A stretch of DNA of 6,507 bases from Gemmatimonadales bacterium (GCA_004525055.1 SPDF01000092.1:1-6507), one strand, 5' to 3'. Positions 1-6,435 are shown, counted from the first letter of the stretch. Notes: generated by a model from the letters alone, not told the origin. Translations and numbers: made by a program.

Positions 1-559
1 CCGCCGCCGAAAGATCAGGCACCACCGGGAAGCCTGCCGCGAGCGCCGCCGATTCGTGCTTGCGGCCCGCCCCCGTGCGCACCAGGAGCGCCTGCCCCCC
101 GAGCGCGCTGACGGGCTCGAGGTCCGTCACCCGGTCTCCAATCCCCCAACTCGACGCGAGGTGCAATTGCCACGCCTCCGCGGCGCGACGGTAGAGCAAG
201 GTCCCCGGCTTCCGGCATTCACAGGGTCCACCGACGCCGGGATAGTGCGGGCAGTGGTAGGTCGCATCAATTCGCGCGCCCTCCTCCGCGAAACGCTCGG
301 ATATCCGACGCTCGACGGCCGAGTACTCCTCGGCGGTGATCAGCCCCCGCGCGATGCCCGACTGGTTCGTCACTACGATGACGACGAAGCCTGCCGCATT
401 GAGACGCGCCACCGCGGCAGCCGCACCCGGCAGGAGTTCTACCGCGGAAGGGTCGCGCTGAAACCCGGGATCGTTGACCAGGGTGCCGTCGCGGTCCAAG
501 AAGGCTGCAGGGCGGGGACGCGGGGACGCGGGGAAGGTGGGAGCGCTCTCGGAACTCAT
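1..559 (-). CDS. gmhB: HAD-family phosphatase, GmhB/HisB-N type (probable heptose 1,7-bisphosphate 7-phosphatase), 3' end cut off
   Basis: The open frame runs from ATG at 559 to the left edge without a stop, giving 186 visible codons. Seen: HAD motif I LDRDGT (Asp22 nucleophile, Asp24 acid/base), motif II TNQSGIARG (residues 64-72), a zinc-loop signature CPHY...CECRKP (Cys103, His105, Cys113, Cys115, then Arg116-Lys117), and motif IV GIGDRVTDL (Asp142, Asp146). Known: this zinc-loop HAD group contains GmhB, which removes the C7 phosphate from D-glycero-D-manno-heptose 1,7-bisphosphate on the way to ADP-heptose for LPS, and the histidinol-phosphatase half of HisB. Nearly the whole fold is present, and family proteins are about 180-190 residues, so few codons should be missing. 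Its ATG overlaps the selA stop as ATGA, and only a weak purine stretch precedes it, so translation is probably coupled to selA. The first 19 residues are Pro/Arg-rich and lie over an 8-bp tandem repeat. The family is secure; heptose rather than histidinol or another sugar phosphate is inferred. Confidence 0.83.
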   Translation of the reverse strand, partial: MSSESAPTFPASPRPRPAAFLDRDGTLVNDPGFQRDPSAVELLPGAAAAVARLNAAGFVVIVVTNQSGIARGLITAEEYSAVERRISERFAEEGARIDATYHCPHYPGVGGPCECRKPGTLLYRRAAEAWQLHLASSWGIGDRVTDLEPVSALGGQALLVRTGAGRKHESAALAAGFPVVPDLSAA

Positions 560-1929
560 TCTTGGCTCGCCGCCGCAATTGCATTCGCCAGAGCCGGGAA
601 GCAATCCTCAAGGAGGGTCCGCGGGTCGAGTACCACCATCCCGTCGGCGACGCGTGCCACAACCGGTGGGTCGCCGAGCCGCAGCGCGAGGGCCAGGGAA
701 TCGGCGCCGCGGGGGCCAGGATCGAGCATCACGAGGGTGGTCGGCAGAGAAGCCAAGGGGAAGGAGCCACCGCCGGTCACCGACGTGCCGGCGGCCAGGC
801 GGGGCAGCGGGGAAGTGGGGACCGCGGTCTGAATAGCGGCAGCCAATGCTTCGGCACGACGTCCCAGTTCCGCCGCGGAGAGGGTCAGCATCTGCAGAAC
901 CGGGATCTCGCGGAGGGCGATGTGCTGGTCCCGATACAGTTCGAGTGTCGCTTCGAGCGCGGCGAAGGTCATCTTGTCGGCCCGCGCCGCCCGCGTCAGC
1001 GGATTGGCGCGGCACTGTGCCAGCAGTTCCGCCCCACCCACCATGCACCCCGCCTGCGGTCCTCCGAGGAGCTTGTCGCCGGAAAAGAGGACGAGGTCGG
1101 CGCCGTCGGCGACGGCGTCCGGCACTCGCGGTTCCGTGGTCAGCCCGAACGGCGAAAGATCCACCATTAATCCGCTGCCAATGTCGTGGAGCAGCAATAG
1201 CCCATGCTCATGCGCGAGCCGAACAAGATCAGATGCCAACGGTGAGTGTACGAAGCCCGATTGTTCGAAGTTGGACTGGTGCACCTTCAGGATGGCGCCG
1301 GTGGCCGGCCCGATGGCGCGCCGATAATCGTCGAGATGGGTTCGATTGGTGGTGCCCACTTCGCGGAGCCGCGCGCCGCTCTTCGCAAGAATATCGGGAA
1401 TCCGGAAGGAACCGCCGATCTCGACCAGCTCTCCCCGTGAGATGATCACTTCCATCCCGGCCGCCACGGTGTTGAGCGCCACGACCAGCGCCGAGGCGGC
1501 GTTGTTCACCACCAGCGCATCCTCGGCGCCGGTCAGCTCGGCCAGGAGGCGACGCCCGTGATCGGTCCGGTGGCCACGCACCCCCGCCTCGAGATCGTAT
1601 TCGAGCGCACTATACCCCGAGGCGATCGCCGTGACCGCCTCGACCGCTGCTCGCGCGAGGGGTGCACGGCCGAGATTGGTATGGAGCACCACCCCCGTGG
1701 CGTTCAACACCGGCCGCAGGGAGCGTCGAGCGAGACGACTGGCCCGCTCGCTCACGTCCGCTGCCCAGTCCTCCGGTGCATCCGAGCGACCGCGGCGCGC
1801 CACCGCCACCGCTTCCCGAGCGGCCGCGACCACCACGCTTCGGGGAATCGTGTCGAGGAGGCGGTTGATGGCGGGCTCCTGCAGCAGCCGGTCCACGGAG
1901 GGCAACTGGCGGCGCGGGTCGTCGCTCAC
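556..1929 (-). CDS. selA: L-seryl-tRNA(Sec) selenium transferase (selenocysteine synthase)
   Basis: A 457-residue, full-length member of the SelA family. SelA is a cytoplasmic PLP enzyme that converts Ser-tRNA(Sec) to Sec-tRNA(Sec) using selenophosphate. Seen: an N-terminal LPSVDRLLQEP segment (residues 9-19) typical of the tRNA-binding end, NATGVVLHTNLGRAPL (76-91), RGHRTDHGRRLLAELTGAE (118-136), SRGELVEIGGSFR (164-176), EVGTTNRTH (190-198), the PLP site FSGDKLLGGPQAG with Lys286 as Schiff-base lysine, RADKMTFAALEATLELY (316-332), and the C-terminal PPVVAR...LDPRTL signature (421-439). The N-terminal region is present, which argues against the short SelA-like proteins of unrelated function. 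The start is GTG at 1929, overlapping the stop of the lipoprotein gene as GTGA. No clear Shine-Dalgarno precedes it, so coupling is likely. selB, selC and selD are not in the window. No truncation or frameshift is visible. Confidence 0.97.
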   Translation of the reverse strand: MSDDPRRQLPSVDRLLQEPAINRLLDTIPRSVVVAAAREAVAVARRGRSDAPEDWAADVSERASRLARRSLRPVLNATGVVLHTNLGRAPLARAAVEAVTAIASGYSALEYDLEAGVRGHRTDHGRRLLAELTGAEDALVVNNAASALVVALNTVAAGMEVIISRGELVEIGGSFRIPDILAKSGARLREVGTTNRTHLDDYRRAIGPATGAILKVHQSNFEQSGFVHSPLASDLVRLAHEHGLLLLHDIGSGLMVDLSPFGLTTEPRVPDAVADGADLVLFSGDKLLGGPQAGCMVGGAELLAQCRANPLTRAARADKMTFAALEATLELYRDQHIALREIPVLQMLTLSAAELGRRAEALAAAIQTAVPTSPLPRLAAGTSVTGGGSFPLASLPTTLVMLDPGPRGADSLALALRLGDPPVVARVADGMVVLDPRTLLEDCFPALANAIAAASQE

Positions 1930-3233
1930 TGGGCCGGTCGCTTCGGGAAGAGCGAGTCGCGCTTCGGCGCCGGCGGGATGACGGAATCGGGTGGAGGCGC
2001 GGCGGAATCGGGTTGAGCTCGCAGCGAATCGGCGGGTGTCCCCGTTGAATCAGCTGCCGGAGGAGTCGAATCGACCTTTGCTTCCGGTACTTCCAGCGGT
2101 CCCCGGATGTCCGCTCCGGCCCCGTTGGCGTTCCGGATCGAGTCGATCTCGACCACGTACGTGGACCCTGGCTTCCACAGCGCTGCCATACGCAAGACCA
2201 GGGTGGTGTAGAGCGCTGTCCGCGCCGGCCGGATGCTGTCCACGGCCGGTGGAGTAGCAGCGGGAACGGGCGCCTTTGCAACCTCGACCTCGACCTCGAC
2301 CTCGTTCGAGTCGGGCGGCGGCGGCGGGGGGCGATAGAGCGAGTCGTGCTCTCCCCTCGGCAGCAGCGTCAGCACCGCAACGGCAATGGAGTCGGGGAGG
2401 AGGAGGACGCGCACGCTGCCCGCGGAAAAACGCTGTTCGGGGTCGAGCGGTTGGGTAAAGGTGAGCGTTGCCGAGAGGGAGTCCTTGACCTCCGTCTTCG
2501 AGAGGCGCGGACCGACCGTGTCGTGTGGAAACACCCACAACTCCGGCACGGCCGTACTGTCCTTCGGCATCGGCATGGAGTCCCATGCCTCACGTCGGTC
2601 GAGCCGGGCGTTCTTGTTCTGGTCGATGGCGCCATAGACGAGGTAGTCGCCGGTCGGGAGGGGTCCGAAGTCGAACATGCCCGCGCTGTCCGCGGTCATC
2701 CGATACTCCAGGCTGTCGGGAAGCAGCACCGCGACCACGAGCGCACGCACTGCAGGGCGCGCCGTCGTCCAGTCCCAGACTTGTCCCGTCAAGTGCAGTT
2801 CGGGGAGGGGCGCGCCGGTGGTAAAGGTGACGACCCGCGTGCTGTCATAGCGGTTGCGCCGGATGTCCATGACGCCGGGAAGGAGTTGGACGCGATAGAC
2901 GGTATTGGGGCGCCATCCTTCCGCCGGCCGCACCGTCACGCGGCTCCGCTTCCATCGCACCTTCGGGATCCGCTCACTCGGCGACAGGATGATGAGCTTC
3001 TCGAGATCGCCGGTGCCGAGACCCATGTTCGGGCTTCCGCCCTCGGAGACGGTCTCGTTGAAGAGAAACTCGACGTCCCCCGAAAAGTCGGGGAGGACGG
3101 CGAGGGAATCGGGGACGGTCGCGATCAGTCCCGGGGGGAGCAGGTCGGGCGGGCCACCCGGCGGGGGTTCCATCTTGGCGCACGCCGCGATGGCGAGTGC
3201 CAGGAGCGCTCCCGCCAGGCGACGGCCGTTCAT
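1926..3233 (-). CDS. Ig-like-domain lipoprotein (Big_5-type), probable outer-membrane or periplasmic lipoprotein
   Basis: A 435-residue protein starting at ATG 3233, which overlaps the valS stop as ATGA. Seen: a signal peptide with Arg4-Arg5, a hydrophobic core (6-17) and lipobox IAAC with lipid-carrying Cys18; then a PPPGGPPD stretch (23-30). A first Ig-like domain of the Big_5 type spans about 31-140 and ends VVTFTTG. A small beta-sandwich follows, about 145-225, resembling carboxypeptidase-regulatory-like folds, with an EF-hand-like loop at 204-215. A probable second Ig-like domain (about 240-382) is interrupted by a low-complexity insertion at about 300-335 (PPPPPP, then EV repeated four times). 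The tail (388-435) is Pro/Ser/Asp-rich with DS every seven residues. Known: this layout is common among FCB-group lipoproteins of unknown function. A longer reading frame from 3422 is unlikely because it would overlap valS by about 190 bases and bury the signal peptide. Export as a lipoprotein is well supported; the molecular role is unknown. Confidence 0.87.
   Translation of the reverse strand: MNGRRLAGALLALAIAACAKMEPPPGGPPDLLPPGLIATVPDSLAVLPDFSGDVEFLFNETVSEGGSPNMGLGTGDLEKLIILSPSERIPKVRWKRSRVTVRPAEGWRPNTVYRVQLLPGVMDIRRNRYDSTRVVTFTTGAPLPELHLTGQVWDWTTARPAVRALVVAVLLPDSLEYRMTADSAGMFDFGPLPTGDYLVYGAIDQNKNARLDRREAWDSMPMPKDSTAVPELWVFPHDTVGPRLSKTEVKDSLSATLTFTQPLDPEQRFSAGSVRVLLLPDSIAVAVLTLLPRGEHDSLYRPPPPPPDSNEVEVEVEVAKAPVPAATPPAVDSIRPARTALYTTLVLRMAALWKPGSTYVVEIDSIRNANGAGADIRGPLEVPEAKVDSTPPAADSTGTPADSLRAQPDSAAPPPDSVIPPAPKRDSLFPKRPAQ
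1984..2072 (-). repeat. Five-copy, 21-bp-period Asp-Ser repeat in the lipoprotein tail
   Basis: On the plus strand GAATC occurs at 1984, 2005, 2026, 2047 and 2068, exactly 21 bp apart. Read on the coding strand these are GATTC, giving Asp-Ser at residues 388, 395, 402, 409 and 416 of the lipoprotein. A sixth Asp-Ser at 426 breaks the spacing. The five residues between copies vary and are mostly Pro, Ala and Thr. The fixed spacing suggests an old tandem duplication that has drifted, keeping frame because 21 is a multiple of three. Confidence 0.85.
2281..2304 (-). repeat. Hexanucleotide tandem repeat (ACCTCG x4) encoding Glu-Val dipeptides
   Basis: Four perfect copies of ACCTCG lie on the plus strand. 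Within the lipoprotein gene they encode Glu-Val four times (residues 311-318), just after a run of six prolines (302-307). Copy-number change by slippage would add or remove whole dipeptides without shifting frame. The repeat lies in the linker that interrupts the second Ig-like domain. Confidence 0.9.
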
Positions 3234-5914
3234 GCACAGCCCAGTCGGCGGCGGTTGTCGACCAGCGCGTCCGCCTGTGCCAGCCAGGTGGCGAGCTTCT
3301 GCCGCTCTCCCTCGACGACTGCGGCGGGGGCCCGCGCCACGAACTGCTCGTTGCCGAGCTTCCGCTCCTGTGCCACGACCAGTTGCCGGAGGTGTGCCTC
3401 CTCCTTGGCCAGCCGTGCGCATTCGCGCTCCCGGTCGGCGGCGCCCAGTTCGATGGACACCTCGATGCCGTCAGGGAGCACGGCGGTCTTGCGGCCCGCA
3501 TCGCCCGAGGAATTGCTGGTGCGCACCGATATGGTGTCGAGTCGCACCCGGCCCAGGCGGGCAATCGTCTCCAACTCAGGTGCCAGTCGCTCTGCCGGGC
3601 GGCCGGAGGCCGTGCTCAACGCGCCGTCGGCTTTCTCTCCGGGGCGAACACCGGCGTCGGCGCAGAGCTGGCGGAAGCTGGTCACGATCTGCTGGATTTC
3701 GGCAAAGTGTGCGAGCGCTTCATCATCCGTTGCGCGGTCATCGGGGCGAGGCCAGGGCGCCACCGAAATCGACTCGTTCTCACCGCGACCGGGGAGTCGC
3801 TTCCATAGGGTCTCCGTCACGAACGGCATGACCGGGTGCAGCAGGCGCAGCGCCACGTCGAACGTTTGCGCGAGCACCGCGCGCGCCACGTCGCCGCCGG
3901 GCTGCTGTCCGTACAGCCGCGGCTTGGCCTGCTCGATGTACCAGTCGGCCAAGTCGCTCCAGAGGAAGTGATAGACCGCCGCGGCCGCGTCGTTGAGCCG
4001 GAACCGCTCGAATGCTTCGGTCGCCGTGCGCACGGTGGCGTCGCAGCGGGCGATGATCCACCGGTCGGGAAGGGTCAGTTCGTCGCGCCGCACCACGTCG
4101 GGGTAGGGCCCGGCGAGCGGACGAGTCGGACCGTCGAGGGTGCCGAGGGCGAAGCGGCCGGCGTTCCAGAGCTTGTTGGCGAAGTTGCGGCCCGCTGCGA
4201 ATGACGACTCGAGGTCGGCGGGATCGAGGATCAGGTCGGTGCCGACGGCCATTCCGGAGATGACGGTATACCGGAGCGCGTCGGCCCCGAACCGGTCGAT
4301 GACCTCGAACGGGTCGATGCCGTTGCCGAGTGACTTGGACATCTTCCGGTGCTGGGTATCCCGGACGGTGCCGTGGAGATACACCGTGTGGAACGGCACC
4401 TTCCCCTGGAATTCGAGACCGGCCATGATCATCCGCGCCACCCAGAAGAAGAGAATTTCCGGGGCGGTCACCAGGGTGTCGCCGGGGTAGAAGCGCGTCA
4501 GGTCGGCCGTCTGATTCGGCCATCCGAGGCTCGAAAATGGCACCAGCCATGACGAGAACCAGGTGTCGAGGACGTCCTCGTCCTGCCGCACCGCACCACC
4601 GCAGCCGGGGCAGGCGGTCAGATCGGTGCGGGAGACGCTGATCCGCTCGCACCCCGGTGCATCGCAGTACCAGACCGGAATCCGGTGGCCCCACCAGAGC
4701 TGCCGCGAGATGCACCAGTCGCGGATCCCTTCCATCCACTGCGCGTACTCGGTGCCCCTGCGCTCGGGGATGAACCGGACGTCGCCGTTCGTGTAGGCTT
4801 GCAGGGCGGGGACGGCGAGCGGTGCCATCCGCACAAACCACTGTTCGGAGAGTCGCGGCTCGACGATGGTCCCACAGCGGTAGCAGTGGCCCACGGCGTG
4901 AGGGTGCGCCTCGACCTTGTCGAGGAGCCCCAGCTCTTCGAATTCCTGCACCACCTGTTTCCGGGCTGCCTCGCGCGTCAATCCCTGGAAGCGCGCCGGC
5001 GCGTTCTCGTTGATGTGGGCGTTCTTCGTCAGGACGTTCAGGACGTCCAGTCCGTGGCGTTTTCCGATCTCGAAATCGAGCGGGTCGTGCGCCGGCGTCA
5101 CCTTGACCGCGCCAGTGCCGAACGCCGGGTCGATTTCGTCATCGGCAATGATCGGGATGTCCCGCTCCACCAGGGGCAGGCGGATGGTGCTGCCGATGAG
5201 CGCCGCGTACCGGGTGTCGGAGGGATGCACCGCCACGGCGGTATCGCCGAGCATCGTCTCGGGTCGTGTCGTGGCAACGGTCAGGTGGCTGCCGTCGCTG
5301 AGCGGATACCGGAGATGCCAGAGACGGCCCTCCACCTCTTCCTTCTCCGCCTCCTCGTTGGAGAGGGCGGTGAGGCAGCGGGGACACCAGTTGATGATGT
5401 AATTGCCCCGATAGACGAGATCCTTCTCGTACAGCCGCACGAACACCTCGCGCACGGCGCGCGAGAGTCCCTCGTCGAGAGTGAAGTAGGTCCGGTTCCA
5501 GTCGCAACTGGCCCCGATCGCCTTCAACTGTTCGAGAATCGTGGCGCCGGTCGCCTCCACGTGAGTCCACACCCGCTGGACGAAGGCCTCGCGGCCCAGG
5601 TCGAAGCGGGTCTTCCCCTCGGAGGCCAGGATGCGCTCGACCACGTTCTGCGTGGCGATCCCGGCGTGGTCGGTGCCCGGCAGCCACAGCACATCCCGGC
5701 CCCGCATCCGCTCGAAGCGGATGACGGCGTCCTGAATGGTGTTGTTGAGGCCGTGACCCATGTGCAGCTGCGCTGTCACGTTGGGTGGTGGCATCATGAT
5801 CACATAGGGCCGGCTGCCGGCGCGCGGGGCAAAGAGGTCCTGCTCGGTCCACCAGCGGTAGAGCGCCTGCTCGATGTCGCCGGGCTGGTACTGCGGGGCG
5901 AGTTCGATGGTCAT
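3230..5914 (-). CDS. valS: Valyl-tRNA synthetase
   Basis: An 894-residue class Ia aminoacyl-tRNA synthetase that charges tRNA(Val) with valine in the cytoplasm. Its length is normal for the family. Seen, in order: the first nucleotide-binding segment PPPNVTAQLHMGH with the HIGH motif as HMGH (51-54); WLPGTDHAGIATQ (77-89); the CP1 editing domain from about 190 to 350 with TTRPETMLGDTAVAVHP (215-231) and AHDPLDFEIGKRHGLD (275-290); possible zinc-knuckle Cys pairs at 177/180, 344/347, 417/422 and 435/438; VLDTWFSSW (448-456); the KMSKS loop (524-528) followed by LGN; an anticodon-binding helical domain from about 610 to 770 (including HPVMPFVTETLW); and the C-terminal coiled-coil tRNA arm from about 822 to 894, with the typical LGNEQFVARAP. 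The ATG at 5914 overlaps the upstream stop as ATGA. No strong Shine-Dalgarno or T-box leader is visible, and its expression is probably set by the operon promoter. The usual Gly after NVT is Ala48. Confidence 0.98.
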   Translation of the reverse strand: MTIELAPQYQPGDIEQALYRWWTEQDLFAPRAGSRPYVIMMPPPNVTAQLHMGHGLNNTIQDAVIRFERMRGRDVLWLPGTDHAGIATQNVVERILASEGKTRFDLGREAFVQRVWTHVEATGATILEQLKAIGASCDWNRTYFTLDEGLSRAVREVFVRLYEKDLVYRGNYIINWCPRCLTALSNEEAEKEEVEGRLWHLRYPLSDGSHLTVATTRPETMLGDTAVAVHPSDTRYAALIGSTIRLPLVERDIPIIADDEIDPAFGTGAVKVTPAHDPLDFEIGKRHGLDVLNVLTKNAHINENAPARFQGLTREAARKQVVQEFEELGLLDKVEAHPHAVGHCYRCGTIVEPRLSEQWFVRMAPLAVPALQAYTNGDVRFIPERRGTEYAQWMEGIRDWCISRQLWWGHRIPVWYCDAPGCERISVSRTDLTACPGCGGAVRQDEDVLDTWFSSWLVPFSSLGWPNQTADLTRFYPGDTLVTAPEILFFWVARMIMAGLEFQGKVPFHTVYLHGTVRDTQHRKMSKSLGNGIDPFEVIDRFGADALRYTVISGMAVGTDLILDPADLESSFAAGRNFANKLWNAGRFALGTLDGPTRPLAGPYPDVVRRDELTLPDRWIIARCDATVRTATEAFERFRLNDAAAAVYHFLWSDLADWYIEQAKPRLYGQQPGGDVARAVLAQTFDVALRLLHPVMPFVTETLWKRLPGRGENESISVAPWPRPDDRATDDEALAHFAEIQQIVTSFRQLCADAGVRPGEKADGALSTASGRPAERLAPELETIARLGRVRLDTISVRTSNSSGDAGRKTAVLPDGIEVSIELGAADRERECARLAKEEAHLRQLVVAQERKLGNEQFVARAPAAVVEGERQKLATWLAQADALVDNRRRLGCA

Positions 5915-6336
5915 GCCGACCGGCCCTCGAGGGTCAACTCGGGGGGGCCGGCAATGTCGTCCTCGCCGTGCACCAGGATGCTGTTGATGAGGTCATAGAG
6001 CCCAGGCACGAGGGCCGCCACCCGGACGGCGCGCGCGCGTGTCCGTCGGTCGGGCACCCATCCGGTCAGCTCGACCGTTCCTCGCGGGCCAGCGACGGCG
6101 ATCATCCCGTGCTGTGCGAGGTCCCCATCGGCCTGCAGGGCAGACTGGACCGCCTCGGCCAAGGCGACGTTCGAGACCGATTCGGGGGCCCGAAATGCCC
6201 GCACCTCGTCGGCGAGGCGCCCCTGGGTCACCCGGCCCAGCAAGCCGGCGGCCCAGAGGCCGCCGACCAGTCCAGCCCCGAAACCGACCGCCGACCAACC
6301 CAACGTTTCCGCCGTGCTCAGACGCTCCCGCTTCAC
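5911..6336 (-). CDS. BON-domain protein with an N-terminal glycine-rich membrane segment
   Basis: A 141-residue protein and the first gene of the minus-strand operon. The GTG start at 6336 is chosen because AAGGAG (6349-6344) sits seven bases upstream and the frame then fits the domain. Seen: a basic N-terminus (KRER), a hydrophobic segment at about 13-34 rich in Gly and Ala (GFGAGLVGGLWAAGLLG) that could be a single transmembrane helix or glycine-zipper-like element, a charged linker, and a BON domain at about 57-123. The BON call rests on the helix EAVQSALQAD, the strand-turn-strand GTVELTGWVPD, and the closing helix-strand VPGLYDLINSILV. Known: BON domains bind phospholipid or related surfaces and occur in OsmY-type periplasmic proteins and in membrane proteins; copies are often paired, but here there is one. 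Topology is uncertain: with several Arg before the segment, the N-in, C-out orientation is favoured. The stop overlaps the valS start. Its link to valS may be positional only. Confidence 0.85.
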   Translation of the reverse strand: MKRERLSTAETLGWSAVGFGAGLVGGLWAAGLLGRVTQGRLADEVRAFRAPESVSNVALAEAVQSALQADGDLAQHGMIAVAGPRGTVELTGWVPDRRTRARAVRVAALVPGLYDLINSILVHGEDDIAGPPELTLEGRSA

Positions 6337-6435
6337 GCGCGTGCTCCTTGTGCAAATATTGGCTAAGACGCGTTAAGTTAACATGTTCGTTCCTGAACTC
6401 GCAGGTACCGTTTCCCCTCGTTCCCGGGGTGTCTC
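6337..6435. promoter_or_regulatory. Divergent intergenic control region
   Basis: This is the only intergenic gap, between the minus-strand operon and the plus-strand gene. Its middle (about 6350-6390) is clearly more AT-rich than the surroundings, as expected for divergent promoters. For the plus-strand gene a weak pair can be drawn, TTGGCT (6359-6364) and CATGTT (6382-6387) with 17-bp spacing, but CATGTT matches the -10 consensus at only three of six positions. For the operon no convincing promoter was found. The gap also holds six perfect 6-bp palindromes (AATATT, ACGCGT, GTTAAC, ACATGT, GGTACC, CCCGGG) and a GTTC-N6-GAAC dyad (6385-6398). That promoters must lie here is inferred from gene layout; their exact positions are not resolved. 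Confidence 0.45.
6344..6349 (-). promoter_or_regulatory. Shine-Dalgarno sequence of the BON-domain gene
   Basis: AAGGAG on the minus strand, seven bases before the GTG start at 6336. It is the only strong ribosome-binding site in front of any gene in the window and it decides the GTG start. The other minus-strand genes appear to rely on stop/start overlap. Confidence 0.8.

Noticed and set aside
56..832. Plus-strand open frame of 258 codons at the left end
   Set aside because: It overlaps the GmhB-like gene and the selA 3' end on the other strand. Those carry clear catalytic motifs; this frame carries none.
1926..3422. Longer start for the lipoprotein gene at 3422
   Set aside because: It would overlap valS by about 190 bases and put an Arg-rich segment in front of a clear signal peptide and lipobox. 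The ATG at 3233 gives both the ATGA overlap and a correct lipoprotein N-terminus.
2346..3971. Plus-strand open frame of 541 codons opposite the lipoprotein and valS genes
   Set aside because: It lies antisense to two well-supported genes, and its translation is Arg/Ser-rich with no recognisable domain. Long antisense frames are expected in GC-rich coding DNA.
4685..5998. Plus-strand open frame of 437 codons opposite valS
   Set aside because: It is wholly antisense to the conserved valS catalytic and editing regions, with His/Arg/Val-rich composition and no motif. It is a shadow of codon bias.
6353..6381. Promoter for the minus-strand operon, TTAACT (6381-6376) with AATATT (6360-6355) or TATTTG (6358-6353), including a Bacteroidota-like TTTG element
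   Set aside because: The elements are weak matches, and a start about seven bases downstream would fall inside the AAGGAG ribosome-binding site and remove it from the transcript.
6385..6398. LexA-type operator (GTTC and GAAC half-sites)
   Set aside because: The arrangement GTTC-N6-GAAC matches neither the GAAC-N4-GTTC nor the GTTC-N7-GTTC spacing known for LexA boxes, and no SOS gene is adjacent.
6414..6429. Possible terminator hairpin (CCCC-N8-GGGG) before the plus-strand gene
   Set aside because: The stem is only four base pairs, there is no T-run, and it lies just upstream of a start codon rather than after a gene.
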